From Amoebophrya sp. A120 (lineage: Eukaryota; Sar; Dinophyceae; Syndiniales; Amoebophryaceae), in contig CAJINV010000015.1 in assembly GCA_905178155.1 (NCBI GenBank), positions 1,035,907 to 1,099,906 on the forward strand: a stretch of DNA of 64,000 bases, written 5' to 3'. This document shows, in pieces, positions 11,701 to 22,520 of the stretch. The notes beneath the pieces are model-generated. The model worked only from the letters and a program-made list of their open reading frames with translations, ran no database searches and had not been told where the DNA came from. Both the position numbers and the translations under genes were made by a program. Positions within the stretch are counted from its first letter, which is position 1. Each line of letters opens with the position of its first letter.

Positions 11701-14356
11701 TAGTGATGATCTTCTACCTGATCCTGGGGGGTTGTCTGGAGAATCTGCGTCAACATCTTGGGCAGCAGCAAGTCCACCTCCGCTTCCTTCTGCACGACAT
11801 TGAGGTGGCATAAAGAAGCCACTAGAAGTCCCCGCGGTCCTTCGGCTTGCTTGTAGGTCCTGCACGCCGGCGCTCTCCTGCTCCTGTCCAGTAGGTGTGG
11901 CCGACGGAGGTTCATCTTGGGCGGGCTTGGCACTCAGTTGCGAATATGCGTACTGCACAACCCACTCTAGATTCGGAAACACAAACAGGATTGTCTCCGG
12001 GTCTTGCTCCACTTTCGCTATCGCTCTCTTCACCAGAAGTTGCCTGCTCAAATTAGTACCTGCTGTATCTTGTTGTTCCGGATCAGAAATTCTAAACAGG
12101 TGCAGATGGACCTCGAGTTTCTGGTTGAAATCGTCTTCCGCCCGGATTTCTATCAGGCGCCAGAGGTAGGACATAGTAGTTGCACCGTCGGTTCTTGATT
12201 TTAGCGCAGCAGGGATCATTTCTCTTCTCGACGACACAGGGATCACCAGGTGCAGGGCTTGTAGGCCCAGCCGCGTCAGCAAAGATCCCCTGACGTCGGC
12301 CTTTTGCGCCGTTTCCGCCAGCCCTTCAAACAGCTTCTCCAAGATAAGCTCGCGGAGGTTGTGAATCCTTGTTAGCTCCGCCTCGATGGAGAGGTCTTCT
12401 TGAGGACTTGGCGTCTGACTTTTAGCGTCCCCTTCTGAAGAGCAACAATCCAACTATCAAGCGCAAAAGTGTCTGGGTCTGGAAGGTTGCCAGGTTTGTC
12501 ATGCATATTTTGCATGACCCAGGATGTCTGTAATGCATGATCTAGCATCACATGTTTTTAGAGGCCTTCTTGATGCCAACCCCGCATGACAAACTGGGCT
12601 CCTCTTGCTGGTCATGCAATACATATTTTTTAGAATGCAAAGTGAGCATCACAAGTTCCAACCTTCCAGACCCAGACGTATTTGCAATGCATACCAACAC
12701 AGCCTGAGCGAAATTTTCATCGTCCACTAACACAAATCCGGCACTGCGGTCTTCAAACGCGCCCTCAATCCAGATGTTCGATTTGGTTCTTTCGGCAGCC
12801 TTAGTTTGTTTGCCGGCGTAGTTAAAATTCGTGCTGCTGTCTCCATCGAAACTGACTTCATGTTCATTTTCTCGCGGTGGTCCTCCTCCTCCTTCTGGGA
12901 GAGCTCTTGAAGTAGACGTGGTAGACCCAATAGCAGCTGACAGCCCATGTAAGCACTGAAACAAATTTTCGTTGTTATCGCCACTCCCCGCACCACCGAG
13001 ATACAGGGCATCAGGTTCGAAGCCGAAGCCGATGTGCTCCGTCCGCAAGCGGTGGCCGAGTAGTTCGCGTTTGATCCGCTTTTTCGCCAGATGCGCGGAC
13101 AGCCACAGGTCGTCGTGAAGGGTGCAGGCTCGAGCCTGCAAAAAATGTTCATGATCTTCTGTAGAAGTAGGAGTTCTTGCCAAATCAAAACGACCCTTTG
13201 ATGTTCCGTAAGCACCACCAGGAGCAAGCACTTTCTCCTTCCGTACCAAAGATTCCAGGTCGAAAAAGTACCGTGACCACAAGACCCCGTGCACGCCCTC
13301 CAAAATCGTCGACCCCACGTAGGCGTAGACGTGCTGGCTCGCAGTGCCGGTGGCCCGGCCCGGGGTCACCTTGGTCATTGCGGTGGAAAGGAGATTTACC
13401 AACTCAGGATCGTATGTTTGATCGTCGTCTACCTGAAGAATCAGTGTGTCCGGGTCGTTTTTCTCGATCGTGAGAATCTGCAGCATGTGCGTGCTCGGGC
13501 CTCGGTCGCGGCAACGGACCAGGTAAAACTTTGTTCTTGGTGCGGAAGACAAACCGTGACCAACAACATCTTCCAGAGGAGCGTCAGCTTCTTCATCAAG
13601 TGTGTTTCCCGTTCCACTTCCGTCGCCGGATGTAGCTGCGTCCCGTGTAGAAGAAGTACCCTCCTGCGCGATAATTTCAAAAATTTTGACAGCATTCCGG
13701 TCGTGCAGAGCACGCGAACTCTGATCCTGCTGCAGCTCGTTGAGCAAATCAAAATCAGGTCCGCCTCTTGTGTCTACTTCTGCCTCCCGATTTTTATATT
13801 TCCGATCTATTCTGGTCGTCGTGGTCCCTGCCACCGGAAAAATACTAAACCTGTATCCACCATCGTCGTTATTCCAGAAGGAAGTTTTCCCATCCTTCGT
13901 TTTTTCGAAGTCATATTCCTCGTTATTCCTCAGAAACACCCAGGGGACGAAGAGGTAGACCGCGTCGAGCGGAACGGTTTGTTTGTGGAGGAGGGAATCC
14001 AAGCATGGTTTTAGCAAATGTAGTCTCTTCGGAGTGGTCGTCAGGGCCGCGACGATACGCGGCGATCGTGGTAATGATCTTCGGGTTAGTACAACTTGCG
14101 ATGCAGTGCTTGTCTGTGATGCGGTCCTTACAGCATTTTCTTTGTCCTCCGTGTCAGCGTGTCGTATCGCCTCGCGCAAGAGGATGCCGTCTCTCGTACC
14201 GGGAAGGTTATGGACGTCGATCCAGTCGGAGATTCGCTCTGCGTTTGAAGAGGAGCTAAAAACGGCGCCAAGGACGAGGAACGTCAAGAAAACAGAAATC
14301 ATGAAGTCGCGTGTAGTAGTTCTGAGCAGTACTAGGGCTACTGGGGACAAGAACAT
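8722..14356 (-). CDS. Glycosyltransferase-like protein with very long C-terminal region
   Basis: Two exons (14356-12694 and 12454-8722) separated by one introner join in frame through AQAVL-DCCSSEG, giving 1,796 residues. I chose Met at 14356 (MFLSPVALVLL); an upstream Met at 14395 is possible. Residues about 18-33 form a hydrophobic segment followed by SSSSNAE, fitting a type II signal anchor or signal peptide. Next comes a domain typical of nucleotide-sugar glycosyltransferases: IVAALTTTPKRL, a DXD-like VDDDQTYDPELV near residue 310, and HDDLWLSAHLAKK near 415. The second exon (about 1,240 codons) is low-complexity and acidic in places, has two possible membrane segments (WLITAVLVLTGLPV, IVVFIAMTAEAALLAA), and matches no family I know. 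The last 35 or so codons look unnatural; see findings. The lumenal/Golgi location is an inference. Confidence 0.7.
12455..12693. mobile_element. Introner, family A (TSD CCAAC)
   Basis: Family-A inverted repeats (GTGTCTGGGTCTGGAAG / CTTCCAGACCCAGAC) lie inside TATCAAGCGC and GCAATGCATA termini. CCAAC is on both sides. It is the only intron detected in the glycosyltransferase-like gene. Confidence 0.9.
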
Positions 14357-15139
14357 CCTGTTGTATTTACAATGGACATGGAGGCACTGAGGCATGCTCG
14401 TAGTTTCAACAACACCAAGAAAACATGATACTGATATTCGCGATCTGTTTACCAAGAGTAATGATCTTGCTCGTGATCAAGTTCGAGACCATATCCAGCA
14501 AAATATTAGAATGGTCTGAAGAAAAAGCACTGATATCGCTGCGCTTGCTCGGACACCAGACGGACGGGGCGCACATACGTCTCAGATCTTTTCGTGACGA
14601 CGACGCGCCTTTCTTGATCTACCATGCAAAAAAAAATGGCCCACAATGTAATGGCTCCTGGTGTACAGAGCCTCATCCAGAGGCATTGTCTCATCGATCC
14701 GGAACCGGATGGTCGAGATCGACGAACAAAACACGGTCTCAACTACACACTTACCGGACTTTTGCCAACAAGACACGCACCTTCTTTTTTTTTCAGGCTC
14801 CCGCACCCCCTCGGGCTAGTAGGTACGTGGTCCCAAAAGCATATAACGTGTCCCCAGGCGACTCCGCGCCAGAGGCGACTTTCCGATTTTGCATGCAAAA
14901 CAGAGTGAGCTCCATATCGGAAAGCCAGGGCACACATACAAACTACCTTCGGATCGGCTGAAGAAACTAGAGATAGGAGGGATGCGGGCCTCCGAAACAA
15001 ATAAGAGCAAAGGCGAGAAGCTGGATCGGCGGTCCAAAAGAGCAAAGGCGAGAAGCTGGATCGGCAACACCACTTGACGCTGATCGACCCATCGATCCCC
15101 GTGCCGGATGGCACGGATTGCGAAGCAAATGCACTGAAG
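14357..15139. other. Upstream region of the glycosyltransferase-like gene
   Basis: No supported exon. It holds a short direct repeat (annotated separately) and overlapping open frames on both strands without recognisable domains. Confidence 0.45.
15003..15065. repeat. 28-bp direct repeat, two copies
   Basis: The 28-bp word beginning AAGAGCAAAGGCG and ending GCTGGATCGGC occurs at 15003-15030 and again, identically, at 15038-15065 (period 35). It sits at the left border of the GC-rich island. Confidence 0.85.
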
Positions 15140-16950
15140 ACAGATCATTAGGGCGTACCGGGGGGCGGCGCCCCGGTGAAGTGGGCGCGCGGAGGTAGCG
15201 GCATGCAGGGCAGCGCCACGAAATAATTGAAGCAGGGGCGCGGATGCCCCGCCCGAGGCGTTGCGACCGCAACCGAAGTAGCGGGCGGGGCCCGTCTGTC
15301 TCCCTCGCTCCCACCCGGGGAAGCAGCGAAGCGGGTGGCGCTGTGGCTGCCATCGCGAATAGTGCAACGGCAACGCGATACTAAGAGGGCCGGGGCGCGC
15401 GGGCCTGCCCCAGCCGGGCCGGGCTTCTCCCTGACGGCGCTACGTACGCACGCGGCCCGCCCGCCCCGGGCAAGCAACCCGGCGGGGCTGACCACGCGCA
15501 ACCAAGCGAGTTCCTTGCTGCGGGCGCCGCGTTGATGGGGTCTCCGGTCTCGTCCACCATCGCCACGTCATCTGCATCGGATTCCCTTCTGCCGCTTTTT
15601 CCTTCGCCAAATAATGGAACCAGGCAGATCGCTTCGCTGCGGCACCGGCTTCGGTAATCCCGTCACCCCCGGCTGGTCGTGCTTCATCCTGCGCGGAAAA
15701 GCGTGCGGCCCACCAGCGGGCGGGGTGCGTGGGTACCGGCGGGCCGGATTTTACTTCTCGCAGAGGCCGATCTGGGAGGAACACCGGGCCCGGGCCTTCA
15801 TTGCCAAGGCAGGCCGATGGGGGGCCGGCAGCAGGGCCGGCGCGGGAAACAAACGGGGCGCGCCACAAAACTCGGCGCGCTCCCCGGGCGCCCGGCACAA
15901 ACGCGAAGGCGACTGACAAAAACCAACACGGCGCACCGGACCGACACAAACGGCCGCGCCTGGGGCTCCCGCCCCGCGGAGCACTTTCCCCGCCCCCCTT
16001 TGAAGGGGCAACAAGGCCCCCGGGCCGCCGGCCTCTGCGCCGCGCACGGTGTGCGCACCCAAAGCAATGCGCGCAACGCCGGGAGGCTCGCGCCATTCTG
16101 GGCAAGGGCGGTCGGCACAACAAGCAATGCCCGGCCGCTAGGCGCCCCGCCGCGGATCACACACCGCGACGGGCCCCGCGCGGTCCACCCCAAACTCCCT
16201 CCCCCGGGCCGGCCTTAGAGACACCCATCTCCTGAAACACCTGCGCCCGCCACCCTGCACGGCGGCCAACGCGCCACCCTTGCGCCCGGCGTGGCCACTC
16301 AAAGAATTCGCGGCGGCGCGCCCGCGCGCCCGCGCGCCCGCCCTTGGTCGGCCCGTCTTGTAAAAACCAGCCGCCTCCAGCAGGGTGGTGGGAATGATCG
16401 GAGCAGCAATACTCGCCGCGGCCGCGGGGGAGGCGCCTGGGGTAATGTGGCGGCGCAGCTAGGCGGCAAACTTTATCAGCTTCCGTGCCTGCGCCCGCGC
16501 ATGCGCGTCGGGCAGGTTCTTGCAGGCCCCACTATCGAACTCCCCAAGGGCCTCGGGGGTTCGCGCTCCACCTTTGAGCCCGCCCGCATCCGGGGCGAAA
16601 AGCGTCAGGGCCCCAATCCGCAAACGCCTGCCATTCGGCCCGCTGCAAGCTGCAACACCTGGGCGCCCGGGGGCTTTCGCAGGCAATGTTTGGACACTGG
16701 CAAAAAACGCCAACAATACCCGAACACGCAACGCCCAATCTGGAAATCTGGGTCGACGGTTGCGCCCGGCGACGCGGACGCCGCTGCGCGCGCCTCGATT
16801 TCCGCCACGGGCCCAATCTTGCACAGGGCGGCGGGCGTGCGGTTGCCGCTGCCAATCTTGCGCCATTTTTCCGCCGATAAATTCGGCGGACGCCCTTCGC
16901 CGACCACATAGGGGGCCGCTGCGCGGGGTTGAAAAAATGCGCGACAAAAC
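15140..16950. other. GC-rich island of unknown content
   Basis: About 1.8 kb much richer in G and C than its flanks. Because stop codons are rare in such sequence, several frames are open on both strands (for example about 227 codons at 15440-16123 minus), but none shows a domain I recognise and no frame is clearly preferred. It contains a CGCGCGCC-type run near 16315-16343. It could be foreign DNA, a GC-rich repeat or a gene I cannot read. Confidence 0.6.
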
Positions 16951-17682
16951 CACGAGCCGGAAGCGCCGCGCTTCCGTTTTTCTCGTGCTGCACCTGTTCC
17001 AGGAAATGAAGAGAATCCCACGAGGGGTTCATCTTCGTCAACACAAACTGGCGCGTCGGCGTGTAGAACAATTTCCACGCAATTCTGAAGGTTGCGCTGG
17101 TTCACAAGCTGTACTCAGCAGCTTGATCGCACCTCTGCCTGGCGCCATTTGCTCCCGAAAATATTTCACAATTTTTTTCGCAGCTGCTTCATCTCATACA
17201 TGGGGTGTACACAATTGTTGCTCCGTTGTTGACCACAATTCCATCAAAGAACTAAGAGTCAAAGACGTCCACCACAGACAAATTCATCCAAATTCAAGTT
17301 CAAGTTTCGCTCGCCATAGGAGTTTGTTCGTCGTGTGAAAGGTACAGGTACATAAAAAAGAACAGTAGTTTCATCTCGCCCCCTAAAATAGTGTTAAACA
17401 CATGATCGTGACTGACTACAATCCAATCACGTCTGATCTAGTGATTTTCATCGTCCAATAAACAGTTAGGAACTTCTGGAAGTAGAGAAGTTCTAATACC
17501 ATTTTCACCTAAAAAATTCGTAAAAGTACAGTTGACACAGGGACAGCAGACGCAAACGCATTTGGCTTGCCGTTGCCGAGACCGCTAGGTGTACAGGAAA
17601 TGTTGCTCCTGGAAGATGAAAAAAACACGTCGCAGTGATATGATTCTTGTCTATTCACACCTGCATTCATTTACTTACTTTC
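16951..17682. other. Intergenic stretch downstream of CCT1
   Basis: No supported gene. Composition returns to the local average. A minus-strand frame around 16960-17105 continues into the GC-rich island, but I cannot support it as an exon. Confidence 0.45.
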
Positions 17683-20600
17683 CTACTGTCCTTCCCCCTC
17701 TTTCTCCAATTTGATTAAGTCGTCGATTCGCAAAATGGTAATCGCCGCTTCCGTCGCAAATTTCAAAGATTTCAACTTTGATACCATCGGCTCGACGACT
17801 CCGTTGTTGATGCTATGGTGGATCTGTTTTCATGTTTGATGTGGAACTCATATTTGTCGTTCTTGCGTTTCTGCATTGCAGATTTGTTGACATTATCCTC
17901 GTTCTGATCCAAAAATCTTCATGTCATGCGTGCTTGCAACAGTACGAAAGTCAGTTTCTCATGCAGTCGTGCAAAGTGTAAAAAGAACTCCTAGCAGTAC
18001 CTTGTTTCCAATCAAATCGAGGCCGAAAAACTTCTGGTCGGCCTTCGCCTTGTCACTCCTGCTTGCGTGGTGGGCTACTCGCAGTTTTGAGGTCAGGTCG
18101 ATCGCATCGAGCGCCGCGTTGCAGGTCAGAGTTGTGGGGATCACCATCAAAGCGTCGGCAAATTGGGCGACGGCAAGCTGCTCCCGGGAATCCAGTGTTC
18201 TTGCGTAATCGTCCAAGTGGAGGGAGAGTTGGGTCTCCACCGCGCCACCACCTGGTCAAATTGAAATTCGTTTAAAGTTAGTGTATATTTTGCATGACAG
18301 TCGCGATTCCTGTAGCCATGACAAGTACCATAAAACAGAAATCATGTTCATCCGGCACTCTGCCACCGCCGTTTTTAGTACTTGCTTCTTACGCATGACA
18401 AAAACAAGAACCTCACAGTGCCTACTAAGATCACTTGTATAACTATACCTGGCACGACCGTGGCGCTTTCCGCGGTTTTTCCCACAGCCATCAGAGCGTC
18501 GTGGATACTCCGGTCGGTCTCTTCCAGCATGTAGTCGTTGGCGCCGCGCAACAACAAGGTCGACGCCCTGCTGTCCTTCGCGCCCGTGATGAAGATGAAA
18601 TCGTTATCTCCCACCCGCTGCTCCTCCACCAGAGCGCATTCCCCGAGGGATTCCTTGTCAAATTCCTCCCCACCGTCGAGAGAGGACAAGGTCAGTTGGA
18701 TTTTTGCCCCAGTGACGCGGGCCAGTCGCTTCATGTATTACAGTGAAAAGCGCCCCCCACCCCTGAAATTGCAAAAATTTGTGATGCGAAGTTTCCAAAT
18801 GCAAACTTTTTGTCATGCATGAAAGGATTATGAATTTCAATTTTCCTGATGCAGAGCCTAGGTGTATATAGCATCGCTTGCATGACAAGCGCCGCTCTTG
18901 CTGGGGTCTTTTGCAATACAAATCTTTGCTGTTCACGATTGAAATAAACCTGTGCTGCTGATAGATGCAAGAGGGCGAATGTTTCATTTGGAAAGGTTTG
19001 CAATACAAATGCTCCCAAGTTCGGGGGTGGGGGCATTTTTCATTGAAATATCATGTCCGCCTTGTCCACACGACGGATGCCCATGGCGCCGGCGTCGACC
19101 AGGTACTTGATCGACATGTCGTCCATACCGCGGGTTGTCATAATCACGTTGGCGCCGGTGTCCAGGATCTGATAAAATTTTGGGTTTCGATAGGAACTTC
19201 TTGCAACACAGATCAAGTTTTTCATCTGCATTTCGCAACACAAATCTAAGTAAGTGGAGCATGTCAGCACACTTGTCATGCACCACAGCAAGCGCACGCT
19301 ACACGTCTTCAACATTAAATCTATTTCTGTACCTTGTTAATCCTCTCCTTCGTGATATCCATCTCCTTTTGCCTGATCTTTTCCAATTCCGCCGGGTCCG
19401 AAACCAAAATCTCCGCCTGTCGCATGCAGTACTTTTTCAGGTCAAAATCCAGCAGCGCCAGCTTCGCGTTCTCGACCCGGGTCGGGCAGCCCTGCGCCAC
19501 TCGTGCCAGTTGCAACGCGTACCCGTTTTCCACCAACATGGTTTCGCGCGACGATTTCCCGTGGGACTTCAACACGCTGATCTGGTTAATCGGGTACTTC
19601 CACTTGCCCTCGACGTTCTTAATCTTCACCGAGTTGACCGCGTCCACGATCAATTTGCTGAAAAACTCGGAATCCCCGCCGACAAACTTGGAGGAAAGGG
19701 TGGTCTTCGCGACTTGGGTCAATAACTCGTTGCTATTCAACTGTTCGAGTTTGATTCCCATGTTCTCCTTGATGAATTTCACGGATTCCCGCATGGCCAG
19801 GCGAAAACCGGAAATCACGCTCGTCGGGTGGATCTGCTGTTTCACGAGCTCGTTGCCGCGTTTTAACAGTTCCGCGGCGAAGAGCACGACGGAAGTGGTG
19901 CCGTCACCGACCTCGCGGTCCTGCAGGTCGGCGAGCTCGACGAGAACCTGGAGTTTGTCATGCGGGATCAGCTTGATAAAATTACACGACGTAATTGCAC
20001 GTCGGCATGCCAAATACAAATCAAAGCTTCAATCACGTATGTTTATGCAAACCTCGCATCACAAATGAGAATAAGGTTTGTTCTTCGACTATCTATCTAT
20101 ACCTTAGCCGCCGGGTGTTGAATTTCCAACTTTTTCAGAATGGTCGCGCCGTCGTTGGTAATCACGACGTCACCGACGTCGTCGACGATCATTTTGTCGA
20201 GTCCCTGCGGCCCGAGCGACGTTTTCAGAATGTTGGAGAGTGTCGCGACTGCGGTGACGTTGGCGGATCGGATATCAACTGTAATAATGTCTGGGTCTGG
20301 AAGAGTGTCAGACTTGTCATGCAGGTTTTCCATGATCCATGAGGTCTGGCATGAAGGACATAGCATGACAGAATTTGTGAGAGTTCTAGCATGCCTATCC
20401 TGCATGAGAAACTGCCTCGCGATTAGGTGAAAAGTGGACAGCTTTTGGTAATCGTGCAACACAGATTTTCACATGGGCATGCACATGGTTCAGATTTGGC
20501 ATGACAAGTTGCTTTGTTCCAGACCCAGACACTTTTGCATTGCATATCGGACATCCTGCCCGGATTCCCGGGATCCGGCGATGGAAAGACCACTGTATCC

Positions 20601-20939
20601 TGTGCAAAAGTATCGCACTCGTACAAATGCAATTCTTGCATTACAAATCTTGTTTCCAAGGCAAATCTGCATTACAAATTTTATTTCTCATGCTGAGCAC
20701 ATACATGGATCTGAGTTCGTTTTCTCTCAGTTTTTGCGTAATTTTTCTCACAACTCTATTTTTCAAGCGCGAACAAGAAGAAAGCAAAGTTGCTAGGTTC
20801 TGTTTTTTCAAGTGCGTTGTGAAACTTCGGTCACTGCTTCACCTACTATTTTCAATCGGTCATGGATGCTGAGAAAATTTGTAATGCATTTGTACGAATA
20901 CGATACTTTTGCACCGGATACACTGTCGTGAGCGCCCAT
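17683..20939 (-). CDS. CCT1: T-complex protein 1 subunit alpha (CCT1)
   Basis: One of eight subunits of the cytosolic chaperonin TRiC/CCT, which folds actin, tubulin and other proteins using ATP. Eight exons (20939-20921, 20595-20547, 20272-20103, 19947-19333, 19168-19051, 18735-18449, 18251-18001, 17823-17683) join to 1,635 nt, 544 residues, the usual length. It begins [25 protein letters not shown]. Diagnostic sequences: [29 protein letters not shown], the ATPase motif [35 protein letters not shown], and the C-terminal [27 protein letters not shown]. The alpha subunit is favoured by SGQDVRSANV and the [19 protein letters not shown] block. Four introns are GT-AG with donors such as GTATAG and acceptors such as TATCAG; three are introners. 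All expected regions are present, so it should be functional. Confidence 0.96.
18736..19050. mobile_element. Introner, family E (TSD TCATG)
   Basis: Ends carry GCGCCCCCCACCCC and GGGGGTGGGGGC inside TATTACAGTG / CATTGAAATA termini, flanked by TCATG. Removal restores [14 protein letters not shown] in CCT1, a conserved stretch of the family. Confidence 0.9.
20273..20546. mobile_element. Introner, family A (TSD TCGGA)
   Basis: Family-A inverted repeats between TATCAACTGT and GCATTGCATA. TCGGA on both sides. Removal restores [11 protein letters not shown] in CCT1. Confidence 0.92.
20596..20920. mobile_element. Introner, family B, long form (TSD CACTG)
   Basis: Termini TATCCTGTGCAAAAG and CTTTTGCACCGGATA, flanked by CACTG. 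Only the first 19 nt of CCT1 coding sequence lie upstream of it. An inner pair of B-like ends near 20660-20700 and 20875-20890 hints at rearrangement inside the element. Confidence 0.9.
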
Positions 20940-22520
20940 TTTTTCTTAAACTTCTGGCGTCGTGGGTGGAGCAAGAAAGGAAACTGATTTGTCGCTTGTT
21001 GTGTGAATATACTTTCTTTCTACTACCTAGCAAAGAATCTTTGTGCGTTTTTATTCCTCTTGTCGCCGAATTTAGGTACTACACCTTTTTGCCGTACAAC
21101 CGTTTCAGAACCAGGCAGCTCTAGTGTGCGTGCATTTCTCTTCGCTTCTGCCTGATGGTTTTATTTCGACACACAGGACAAGATAAAAGGAATTGAAAAA
21201 GTATGATGCGGATGTGCGCTTCTAGTTCTACTTGTTCTGAGCGGATCTTCTTCATTATTTTTGATGGGAATTTTGGATTTTGGGATCTTCATCGTGTTCA
21301 TCTTGCCTGTTCATATTCGGAGGAACTCATGTCGTGGGGATTTGCGAGAAGTTGTCTTTTCGTGAACATCGTCTGCGCCGTGCTGCCAGAGGACAACACA
21401 ACTACAAACTGTCATGCCCTCGCTGCGAGCGGAGCCGTTTCGCAACCGAACCAGGTGAAAGAGATTTTTGAGCTGAACTTAGAATCGCAACGAGAGTTTC
21501 TTGTTTCACGACCTGATATTCTTTGCGCCTCTGCACAGGGGTACTGGTAGACTAGTAGTCGCATTCTTGTGCTATCATGTGAATAACAGTGTGCAGCAGC
21601 TTCTTTAATAGCTGTCTCTAATTTTAGTTTTCTACAGGTGTGAGGAAATCTTTCGTTTATGCATGACTGAGATCAGTCATCGTTGCTCTTGCCGCGGAAA
21701 TTGTAGCGCGATTTCGAAGAACGTCGTGCGATCCAGTTGTATACAAAATTTATTGAAATTGAGTTAGATGTTGATTTTAGATTCATAACCTTGCACAGTC
21801 CTCTCAGCGTCCTCGTCTCATTATTTACTTCAATGTGCGTGTGCTAGGCGAATCATACAGAAAACTGCAAAATTTTACATTCTGACTTTGTCATCGAGCA
21901 GTCGTAGAGGTTACCGGGACGAACCCTACGTACTAGTTGCCTTGGTAGCTGCGTTTGTAAAAGTTCTGGCAAAAGACGAGCTACTACTGCTGATTTGGTC
22001 GTGTGTTTGCAAAGCGTCCTGGTAGTTCTAGTTGTAAACCCGACGTAATACTTTGGTGATAGCGATTTGTCGGTTGGTACATTGAGTTTTTTGAAAATTC
22101 ATAGAACTGCGTCGTAGTGGTCAATCGGAAAATTTTTATGTGACGAATAGTGATTTAGATTTGCTACTGTTACAGTTACTATTGGGTGAAATGTCAAAAT
22201 AAGTAAGTCGTGGTCGGTTGAAAAAGCTATAAATTGGTTGGTACAAGTGTAAATGTAATCAAACAAATGGAGTAGACATTGACATACGTACTGGTACATA
22301 GTGTTAGTTTTACTAGAAAAGGAAAACTGCCTCCCGTGATATAATTTGCTGCTTCTTCTGCTCCTTTGCCCCCGGATTGATGTGATCGAAGAAGCTAGCA
22401 AACGAATTTCTCCCGAATTTGAGGTCGTAGTTGGCGGTTTTGCGTTATTAAGTGGCGTTGTTTGAGTGTGTTCACCGCCAACTACCGACTACATCAAGAA
22501 GCTGCAAATGCCAGCTTCTC
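20940..22520. other. Intergenic stretch between CCT1 and the P5 ATPase
   Basis: About 1.6 kb with no supported gene, RNA or introner. Open frames are short and lack domains. Confidence 0.5.

Noticed and set aside
12443-12454. Independent start for the long frame at a TTG near 12453
   Set aside because: The codon overlaps the CCAAC repeat of an introner, and the upstream exon joins in frame, so this is an exon junction, not a start.
16520-17338. 272-codon plus-strand open frame in and past the GC island
   Set aside because: Arg/Pro/Ala-rich as expected of any frame through GC-rich DNA; competing frames on both strands and no recognisable motif.
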